NCBI GenBank assembly: GCA_030068075.1
Contig: CM057824.1
Location: forward strand, 126,346,414 to 126,410,413
Direction: 5' to 3'
Source: Paguma larvata
Lineage: Eukaryota; Chordata; Mammalia; Carnivora; Viverridae
DNA length: 64,000 bases
How positions within the stretch are numbered: position 1 is the stretch's first letter; every line of letters begins with the position of its first letter. The position numbers and the translations under genes were made by a program. Below the pieces are notes generated by a model. The model had not been told where the DNA came from, searched no databases, and saw only the letters and a list, made by a program, of their open reading frames with translations. Shown here piece by piece: positions 56,401 through 64,000 of this stretch.

Positions 56401-59054
56401 CTGCCTTGAGAAAATATGTTTATATGTTTGGTATCATCTGATGTATGTATATAGTTATATCAAAATAAAGTTTATAGAAATTATACATTTAGGATATGAT
56501 TTTATGATATAGTTTAGAAAGGTAGAAAAAGTCTGGGTAGAAATTATTTGGATCTTTGGAACTGAAGATTTCAAAAGACAGAAACCAGTCTTATTGAATG
56601 GGTCATCTGCAGATAGAAGGGAAACAAACAAGAAAGGACATTCTACATGTAGAGAACTTAAGAAACAAGGCACGTGTGCATCTGTGGGTAGACCAGCCTG
56701 ACCTAGGTTGAGGGAAGTCTTTGCTCAAGAGTCATAGGAAATAAGACCGAATAGGTAGCTTTGGGCCCGATTAGTAGGAGCATGTTAAAGGTCTGGTGAA
56801 ACAATTTTAAAAATTATTTGCAAAGCAGTTCCATCACCTAATGACCAGTATTACATTTCATTTTATATACATGCGGTGCTTTCATTGCAGTATTCGTGGT
56901 AATTAACTTCATCGCCTGCACAGGCAGCCAGAGTATGGAAAGGACAAACGTAATTCTAGGCCAGTACTCCAAGAAGGTCGTATGAATCCAACTGAACAAC
57001 TCAGCAGTGTTAACTGTACTTATAATGATGTGATCACATACTCTGTGAAATGTACCGGCATGGAACATCTGTTGAAAATTGGAAGGATTAAATATGATCG
57101 TAGTATATTTTAAGCATCAGAAACCCTTTTTAGAAGGCAGTTCATAAATAAACAAAAATAACTGATAATTATAAAAAAATAATTTGTGCTGGTAAAAAGT
57201 GTTTTTTGTGTGTTTGAAAAATTACTTGCAGAAATTTAAATGTGCCTTCCACCTCTTCTGGTTTCAACATCTATAGATTGTACCTTTGGCATTTACTTGT
57301 GAAAATCGGGAGAATCTTAAATAGAATGAAATCAAGAGATAAATATAATATTAAATTAAAAGGGGGATATATACTCCACCTTACTAACAGAAATCTTTTT
57401 GCTCTTTATGAAAAAAATACAGCCTCTATTTTAAACATAGGTTAAAAAAAAACAACAAACACATAAGCAGTTAGTGTTTATAACTCCTTATCTCTAAACC
57501 TACAATATTACTTTAAGAGACTCAATATACAGATTTATTTTATTTTGGTCATACTAATTTTGACCAAAAGCATGATACCTGAAATGCTTGAATATTCCAA
57601 AGAACTTGTAATAATCTATGATAGTCATTTTCTGAGGGCCATAATAAGAAAGAACAGTTATGATGGTTTTTGTTTCACATTTATTCTCAAGATCAGTGCA
57701 GTTTGATTTTTAAATTAACATGTGCCCTTTTTTTCATATTGGGAAAATAGGAAGATTTTAGAGTTATAAGCAAAGCTTATGTGTGCTAATTAGGTATACA
57801 GCGAAGTGAGCCTTAATAATCATACATGTCAAAATATAGTTTTCATGGCTATTTTTAACCAAAGCAGTTTGACTTTAGCATAGCGTGTATAACCAAAAAA
57901 AGCACAGTATATTTTACCAAAAAATAATAATTCTCTTTATAATGCTAAACATATAGAAAAAACTTATTAGCCTTCCCTTTAGTGAAATATAAGAATGCAT
58001 GACTATAACATTTCTTTTAATGTTTGTCAGTTACATTTTCTCCCTTTGGTAAAATGTAGTTTAGTATCTAGATGGCCAAGAGTTGCTTAAGAAAGATACA
58101 CATTAAAAAATTTTTTTTCTAATAGAATGGATTTTTTATAATATATTTTACATGTGGCCTCGAAACGTTTTATGGTTAATAGAGCTAGGATTTAGATAAA
58201 AATCCAACACAGTGAAATTTTTGAAAGTGTTATTTTTAATCATATGTATTCCCTATATGCAGCAATATTTGATGTATAATCATACCCTTATTTCTGTGTG
58301 AGTGAATATTTTCCAAATGATTGCTCATGTGTAGAGAAATGTATCAGTATTTATTATTTCCCGTTATAATTAGTTGTAATTTCTGAGGTGTTCCTATTGA
58401 TGAAGAAAAAGGACGCTCAAGCATCAAGGTAGTAATAGTGATGATATTCATTAATTATTACACTAATAAAATTCAGGTACTTTCAAAGCAACAAGGAATT
58501 CACTCTATGGTAACTACAATCTCAGGGCTTGCTTTTTATCATTTTCGGGCTCTTTAGCTAAAGTTAATTGCAGTGGTATTATCATGCATATAAGAGCCAG
58601 CCATTTTCTTTCAGATATGTGAATTCCAGAAAGCTGAATTTCAACCCTAGAGTTTGGAATATTCAAGATACACATGAAACTGATAGTAGAAAGCATAGGA
58701 TAAGAGATTCTTAGTATCTCAGTCGTATGATGCCTCTGAATAAACTGACCAGGCTCCAGTAAGTTTTACACAATTTTTCACATGGTAAGCTTAGGTGTAT
58801 TGTTCAGTTTAATACTTCTCTGCATTAAAACAAAAAGCTATTTGTACAGTGAAAGGATAAGGAAGGTCATATATGGTCAGTTTTAGAAAATTCTTTTAAA
58901 TTATAGAATATGGGACAATATTTGTAGGTGTACCATGTGGTAACTTGTTTGTAATACTTTAAAGGAAAAAAGCATATTTGAACACAAGAATATTTAGAGC
59001 TGTAATACTGAAAGATTTTAATCATTATAATTGGCATTTTGTTACATTTTCTAG

Positions 59055-59233
59055 GCAATTAAGTTGGAGTATTCAAGATTGGTTAAATTGGCCCAAGAAG
59101 ATACCCCACCAGAAACAGATTACCGTTTACATCATGTAGTGGTCTATTTTATCCAGAACCAGACACCAAAGAAAATCATTGAGAAAACATTGCTAGAACA
59201 ATTTGGAGATAGAAATTTGAGTTTTGATGAAAG
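59055..59233 (+). CDS. USP25: USP25 coding exon M (C-terminal domain, 59 codons + 2 nt)
   Basis: 179 nt beginning in phase 0. The acceptor is cattttctag and the donor AAAG|gtaatt. It encodes [20 protein letters not shown] followed by [20 protein letters not shown] and [19 protein letters not shown]. This starts the largely helical C-terminal region, which recruits substrates such as tankyrases and other partners. Human, as I remember it, reads QNQAPKK at the one visible difference. The last codon, Arg, is split to the next exon. Confidence 0.97.
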
Positions 59234-59604
59234 GTAATTTTAAAAAATTAAAATGTGAAGTATCTAATTCAATATCGTCAAGTTGTCTTTTTAAAATTTC
59301 TTTCAGTGCAGTTTTTAAATGTTTATTTTACACATATACAAAGACCTATTTCAATATACAGCACAGAACTTAGACTTCACTTGATTTTGAACAGTGTTTT
59401 GTAATTTCTCTGGAGTATATAGTTATAACCTTTAAAAGTTTGAGCCGAAAATAATTTATATTGTTTTAGTACATTTTAACTGTTGACCAAGATACTGAGC
59501 TAAGCAACATAAAGAGGTACCAAAGACTATAATATAATCACCGCCCTTTGGGAACTCCATAGTTTAGGGGAAATAAAGAATTTCTAGTATCTGCACTGTG
59601 CATA

Positions 59605-59793
59605 TTTTGAGTGAGATAGTTCTTTATTGTGGGGAGCTATCCTATAATTTGTAGGATATTTAGCAGTGTTCCTGACCTGTACCTGCTAAATGTCGGTAAC
59701 GCCTCCCTCAAGAGGTGATAACCCAAAGTGTCTCCAGATGTTGCCAAATAACCCCTTGAAGAGCAAAATTACCCTTGTTTGAGAATCACTAAA
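59605..59793 (-). mobile_element. MER5A-type hAT element, antisense
   Basis: tgtaggatatttagcagtgt, gtgtctccagatgttgccaa and attacccttgtttgagaatc are antisense MER5A signatures. Confidence 0.8.
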
Positions 59794-59868
59794 GTATCTA
59801 ACTGTATATATAAATAAAATAGTTAAACGTCCTCTGACGCCAAGAGAAACCTTAAAATGGTTAAGTTA

Positions 59869-60200
59869 CAGTTCACCCTTGAACAATGTGGAGATTAGGG
59901 GCATTGACCTTCTGTGCGGTTGAAAATCTGCACTTAGAGTGTGTAGCTTTTGACTCTGCTAAAGTGTAACTACTAATAGCCGCCTGTTGACTGGAAGCCT
60001 TGCTGATGACATAAACAGTCAATGAACACATATTTTATATGTTATATGTATCAGATACTGTATTCTTACAATAAAGTAAGCGAGAGAGAGAAAATGTTTT
60101 TAAAATCTTAAAAAGTGAAAACACATTTATATTACTGTAAAAAAATCTGTGTGTAAATGAACCTGTGAAGTTCAAACCCATGTTGTTCAAGAATCAACTG
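59869..60200 (+). mobile_element. Tigger-like (Tc1/mariner) non-autonomous element
   Basis: 332 bp bounded by inverted ends: cagttcacccttgaacaatg at the left, and at the right the complement of cagttgattcttgaacaaca. TA is duplicated at 59867-59868 and 60201-60202, as expected for mariner-type insertion. No transposase frame is present. Confidence 0.82.
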
Positions 60201-60367
60201 TATTTTGGTTTACCCAAAAATGTTTTTTCATGCAAATTCCTATAAACTCCTACTGTAATTTTTGGCTAATGGAAGAAAATTAAAATATAATCTAGGTAGA
60301 ATGAATACCATTAAAAAAGTTTAGGCCTTGGGTAAATATCAAAGTATTAGAAGTTATTTTATTATTT

Positions 60368-60560
60368 TTTAAGTTTATTTTTTTATTTTGAGAGAGATTG
60401 AGTATGAGAGGGACAGAGGGAGAGTGAGAGGATCCGAGGCAGGCTCCGCACTGTCTGCGTACAGCCCAACACAGAGCTTGAACTCCTGAACCGTGAGACC
60501 AGGACCTGAGCCAAAATCAAGAGATGGACACTTAACTGACTGAGCCATGCAGGAGCCGCA
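60368..60560 (-). mobile_element. Felid SINE, antisense, diverged
   Basis: T-rich start, GA tract, accgtgagaccaggacctga, and end gagccatgcaggagccgc. Flanks agaagttatttta and aggaacttatttta suggest a decayed duplication. Confidence 0.88.
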
Positions 60561-60719
60561 GGAACTTATTTTAGAATACAGAATCATTTACGTTATCTTG
60601 GAGTTCGTAGTCCGTTTTAATTCTGAAATAAATTATTATCCTTTCATGAAAAGCTCAGAAAAACTGAATTAAGAATATATATAGCAGAGGAGAAAATGAG
60701 AAAAACAAAGCATTTAGGA

Positions 60720-60850
60720 TTAAATACCTGCTTCACCATGCGTCTGCTATGAAATTTAGGGTTAAGTGGAATAATACAAGTAAATGGTTTTGAACAATAT
60801 TTGATAGACAATAAGGTGCTCATTGAGTGTCGGCTGTTATATTTTGTTAG
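60720..60850 (+). mobile_element. Possible MIR, sense
   Basis: The end aataaggtgctcattgagtg, then tcggctgttat, resembles a MIR tail. The rest is weak. Confidence 0.4.
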
Positions 60851-61605
60851 TAATTGTAGGAGCATCACTTATTTTACATGTAAATCCAGAGAGTTCAGAA
60901 GTAGGACTGATGATGACCCTTATTATTTGGGCTGTTGGTATGCCATGTTCCAATGAATCTACACTATCAAATTGGGGGCAGATATTAATGGGGTAATCAC
61001 ACTCACTTGTCACTCTTTTTAGTTATTTGTCCTGAGGACTGCAAATTCGTCAATTCGTGTTGATCTCCTAATTTGTCTTTTACTTGAAAGGTTAAGATTA
61101 GGCATGTGATAACTAAACATACTCTGCAGAGATTTCTTTAACAATGATTCTGATCATAAAATGTGTAAGAAGGTCTCTGTTGCCCGAAATGATAGGCACG
61201 GTTTAGATTCCTTTTTGCTGTTTATGAATAATGCCGTTCGAACTGAGAAAATGCGATTTAATGTCTCCAGAGCTTGCTTAATAGATATACATTATAAAAA
61301 ACCACATTTCAGTTTTTTACTTATGCAATATGTTTTAATAGAATGTAATTTAAAAGCCATATGTAAATATAACATGGTAAGTTTGAGATAGCATTATTGA
61401 TGCTGTCTTCTTTATGTACTTTGTAACTATCCAATAATGATCCAAAAAACATTTTCAGTTAAAGTTATTGAAGAGTTGCTTCCTCTTGCTTAGTGACAGT
61501 GGATTTTATTTTCGTGTATGTTGGGTAGTTTAGTTTTGTGTTGCATGCTTCTCATTTTTTGTGAATTTCGCTTTTGATTTACAAGTACTCTTGTTTTATT
61601 TGAAG

Positions 61606-61684
61606 GTGTCACAACATAATGAAAGTTGCTCAAGCCAAACTTGAAATGATAAAACCTGAAGAAGTAAACTTGGAGGAATATGAG
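61606..61684 (+). CDS. USP25: USP25 coding exon N (26 codons)
   Basis: 79 nt: 1 nt completing Arg, 26 codons, phase 0 at its end. The acceptor is ttttatttgaag and the donor GAG|gtaatg. It encodes [20 protein letters not shown] followed by NLEEYE, a helix of the C-terminal domain identical to the human stretch I remember. Confidence 0.97.
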
Positions 61685-62075
61685 GTAATGTGCCTTTCGA
61701 GAGGTCGAACTGTAGAGGGAGGAGTTCTGTAGTTCGTTGACCTTTCGTTTCTTTGGTACACCGAAGCCGTTCCGTATTCTCCTTTTTTGACTCTGTCAGG
61801 TGTTTTGGGGAGGAAGTTAAAACTCCGTTTTCATCATTGCATGCCACATCACATCTGTCATTTCATTACCTGTCAGTGTCCTACATGCGAGAGAGGATGT
61901 GCGTGAGTGCTCGTATCGTGCTTGTGGTGGGTTTTGTACACACAATTCTTTATGTTAACTTCGACTTTAAAATTAATACCCTTTTTTCAGTTTACCAATT
62001 CAAACACCTAGTATTTCTTCAGATTTTTAAATTTAACTTTGTGTGTTGTCTTTTTAAATTTATAAATCTTGTAGT

Positions 62076-62258
62076 TTTTTTTAATTAATTAATTTATTTT
62101 TGAGAGAGAGAGTGTGAGTGTGAGTACGAGCAGGGGAAGAGCAGAGAGAGAGAGAGACTATCAAGCAGCCTCATAGGGGCTCAATCTCACGAGCCCTGAT
62201 ATCATGACCTGAGCTGAAATCAAGAGTCAGACGCTTAACTGAGCCACACAGGTACCTC
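62076..62258 (-). mobile_element. Felid SINE (SINEC), antisense
   Basis: T-rich start, GA tract, ctgatatcatgacctgagct and end gagccacacaggtacc. Confidence 0.9.
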
Positions 62259-62439
62259 TATCTAGTAAATTTTAAGTTGATTTCATGAGTGCTTTTGATT
62301 AAATTTGGTCGCATTTGCAAACTTAGTGACTTTAGATTCCCTTAAACAATTATCGTAATTCACCACATTAACATATAAGAGAAAGGATATAGAAAAATAA
62401 TCATTTTTTTAAAAATGAGCCAACTTGGAATACAACTAC

Positions 62440-63310
62440 GTTAATCTACTAAAGAGTGTCTCAAAAAAACAACAAAAAACAACAAAACTGTATAGCAAAT
62501 ATCATATGAAACTGTTGACATTGAAAGCTTTCCTTTCGTGATCAGGACAAAGACAGGGATGTCTGCAACCACTACTGCTCTTTGGAATTGTGCTAGAAAT
62601 TCAAGTGGGCAGCAAGGCAACAAACATGAGCAAAGACTAAAAACTTGGAAAAGAAGAAACAAAGTTAGCATTATTGGCAGATTTTACACCTAGAAAATAC
62701 AAAATCTACGGATAAATTTACTGGAACTAACAAAAAAGCTTTCCAACAAGCAGAACCTATGTCAAATACCAATTTCATTCTGTTATTCCACCAACAGGTT
62801 ATCAGAAAATGAAATTAAAAAAAAATGAAACCACTTACAGTAGCATCCAGAACTATAGAGTAACTAGAAATAAATTTAACAAAAGATGTGCATGACATTA
62901 GGAGACATTAAAGAAGACCTAAATAAATGGATATACATACTTTGTTTGGAAAACTTAGTATTGTAATGATGTCATTTCCCCCAGAGTAGTTTAGTGATTC
63001 AGTGCAGTCCCTGTCAAACTTCTGGGAGGTTGCTTGATGGAGCTTCTATAAGCCGATTCAAAAATTTTATGAAATGTGAATATCTCAGTCTAGCCCAGAC
63101 ATTCTTGAAGAAGAAGGTAGGAAGGCTTATTCTACTAGAAATCAGGAGGTACCATTCTTAACTGTTATGCTTTATAATAGTATTAGCATAAGGGTAGGTA
63201 AGTTAGAACAAGATAGCAAAAGAGAAAATCGGAGAACATGCACAAATAAACATGCACATGTTATATGCCAGAGATGACAAGCAGGTGGGTTGGTTACTCA
63301 GTCTACCGTG
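62440..63310 (+). mobile_element. Decayed L1 ORF2 segment, sense
   Basis: ttgacattgaaagctttcct near 62516, tcaggacaaagacagggatg, agcattattggcagatttta near 62668 and gtgcagtccctgtcaaactt near 63002 match the ORF2 consensus in order. Frames are broken throughout. Confidence 0.65.
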
Positions 63311-63534
63311 TCCCCAAGATTCAAGTTACATGAAACTTGATATTTAATTATGATTTCTTTGCCTCTGCAGTCCATCCCCAGGGTTGCAACATTAGGTTGG
63401 CTTCAACATATTTTTGTTCTAGAAACTTCTCAAATTTCTAACCGTAGAGCCATTAAATCTTACAGGTATTTATAGGACATGTTTTTAGATTCTGTGTATC
63501 CCTTATATCTTTATCCTGCTCTGAGTCATGAGTC

Positions 63535-63735
63535 AGCCAACCTTGGCCCATAGACCAAAACCCAACCTACCACCAGTTTTTATAAATACAGTTTTATTGG
63601 AACACAACTACAACTATTTGTTTATGTAATGTGTATGAGTGTTTTCACACTACAGTCACAGAGTTGAATAGTGACAACAGAGACTGCATGGCCTGCAAAG
63701 CATAAAACACTTACCTTCTAGGTTTTTACAGAAAA
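63535..63735. mobile_element. Old DNA-transposon-like repeat
   Basis: cagccaaccttggcccatag, tacagttttattggaacaca and gactgcatggcctgcaaagc belong to a common mammalian repeat, probably hAT-like. I cannot fix the family name from memory. Confidence 0.5.
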
Positions 63736-63879
63736 AAATTTACTCCTTGTTTATCATAATTTTGATTTGCTTTTATTATTTTGAATAGTTGTCAGAACGA
63801 TACATTGCTTTATGAACAGTTATCATTTTGATTTTAATATCTTACTCTGTATAATTTTAATATTTTCTTTCACCTACAG

Positions 63880-63959
63880 GAGTGGCATCAAGATTATAGG
63901 AAATTCAGGGAAACAACCATGTATCTCATAATTGGGTTAGAAAATTTTCAAAGAGAAAG
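63880..63959 (+). CDS. USP25: USP25 coding exon O (26 codons + 2 nt)
   Basis: 80 nt beginning in phase 0. The acceptor is ttctttcacctacag and the donor AAAG|gtaagg. It encodes [20 protein letters not shown] followed by ENFQRE, part of the helical C-terminal domain, and matches human closely. It is the last exon in the window. The split Arg/Ser codon and the remaining C-terminal exons (roughly 165 more residues by comparison with human) lie downstream. Confidence 0.97.
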
Positions 63960-64000
63960 GTAAGGCAGAATGGTCAGATATGAAAACAAGAGCTTACTGT

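Larger units (their letters stand above)
47983..59054 (+). other. Longest intron, after the muscle cassette exons
   Basis: 11.1 kb. It holds a possible LTR (48375-48900), a 10-bp triplication (49561), an AC repeat (50139), several old antisense L1 segments covering most of 50860-56230 with three nested SINEs, and a MIR (56275). No repeat or gene is recognised in 48905-50130, 51300-52860 and 56405-59040. The last is a 2.6 kb AT-rich stretch without any recognisable insertion. TGCATG occurs at 48132-48137, 150 nt after the second cassette. Confidence 0.75.
59234..61605 (+). other. Intron between exons M and N
   Basis: 2.4 kb. It holds an antisense MER5A (59605), a Tigger-like element (59869-60200), an antisense SINE (60368) and a possible MIR (60720). 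60855-61600 shows nothing recognised. Confidence 0.78.
61685..63879 (+). other. Intron between exons N and O
   Basis: 2.2 kb. It holds an antisense SINE (62076-62258), a decayed sense L1 ORF2 segment (62440-63310) and an old DNA-transposon-like repeat (63535-63735). 61690-62070 shows nothing. Confidence 0.78.
1..64000 (+). other. USP25: USP25 gene, internal portion (17 coding exons)
   Basis: The conceptual product of the joined exons matches USP25, a cytosolic cysteine deubiquitinase of the USP family that removes ubiquitin from client proteins. Reported clients include TRAF proteins, tankyrases and ER-associated-degradation substrates. USP25 rather than its paralogue USP28 is called because exon residues such as [20 protein letters not shown] and the two muscle cassette exons fit USP25. 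All 16 complete introns are GT-AG, every junction keeps frame, and no exon contains a stop or frameshift, so this is the functional gene and not a retrocopy. The first exons, with the UBA/UIM region and catalytic Cys (Cys178 in human), and the final exons lie outside the window. No promoter, first exon or polyadenylation site of the gene is inside. Confidence 0.97.

Noticed and set aside
56838..57068. Extra USP25 or other coding exon near 56830-57070
   Set aside because: An acceptor-like cattgcag is present near 56890, but no frame matches USP25 and no donor or protein similarity supports an exon.
1..64000. Dozens of open frames of 60-111 codons on both strands outside the USP25 exons
   Set aside because: They lie in introns or repeats, have no recognisable protein similarity, often run through SINE sequence (for example 884-1159, 2407-2625, 34048-34290, 36201-36518) and match the length expected by chance in AT-rich DNA.
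1..64000. USP28 instead of USP25
   Set aside because: Exon residues such as [19 protein letters not shown], the [15 protein letters not shown] block and the 70-residue muscle insert fit USP25 and not USP28.
1..64000. CRISPR arrays, operons, phage or plasmid modules, riboswitches
   Set aside because: The sequence is a mammalian intron-exon structure throughout; no regularly spaced repeats or bacterial genes are present.

Overview
This window is vertebrate nuclear DNA from a carnivoran, very probably a cat (family Felidae). About 28 copies of a tRNA-derived SINE of the felid type are scattered through it. They have a head reading like gcgcctgggtggctcagt, tRNA-like A and B boxes, a CT-rich tract and an AATAAA-rich tail. 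A 5'-truncated LINE-1 3' end also resembles the felid L1 consensus. There is no bacterial, plasmid or phage content, and no rRNA gene or intact tRNA gene.

The whole window lies inside one protein-coding gene on the + strand, USP25 (ubiquitin-specific protease 25). Seventeen consecutive coding exons can be placed to the base by their match to the USP25 protein, with GT-AG boundaries and compatible codon phases throughout. Together they give 2,237 coding bases, or 745 codons plus 2 nt. This corresponds to about residue 215 to 960 of the 1,125-residue human muscle form. The 5' exons (UBA/UIM/SIM region and the catalytic Cys box) lie before the window, and the 3' exons (end of the C-terminal domain) lie after it. 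The catalytic His and the following Asn-Asp are in the exon at 29619-29847.

Layout: 1-3934 upstream intron; 3935-16069 four exons of the catalytic fold; 22335-25256 four clustered exons carrying the helical insertion that drives USP25/USP28 oligomerisation; 28882-31408 three exons closing the catalytic domain; 40331-40470 linker exon; 45783-45896 and 47887-47982 two phase-0 cassette exons (38 + 32 codons) matching the 70-residue insert of the muscle isoform USP25m; 59055-63959 three C-terminal-domain exons. Everything else is intron.

The introns hold SINEs, many with visible target-site duplications, several old L1 fragments (most antisense), L2 and MIR fossils, MER5A/MER20-type hAT relics, a Tigger-like mariner element with TA flanks, an MLT1-type LTR, a possible second LTR, and a probable antisense processed retrocopy. 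No undescribed gene system is evident. The observations most worth following are the GCATG-rich surroundings of the muscle cassette exons, a cryptic donor inside the second cassette exon, a strong switch in SINE orientation along the gene, and several perfect tandem duplications.
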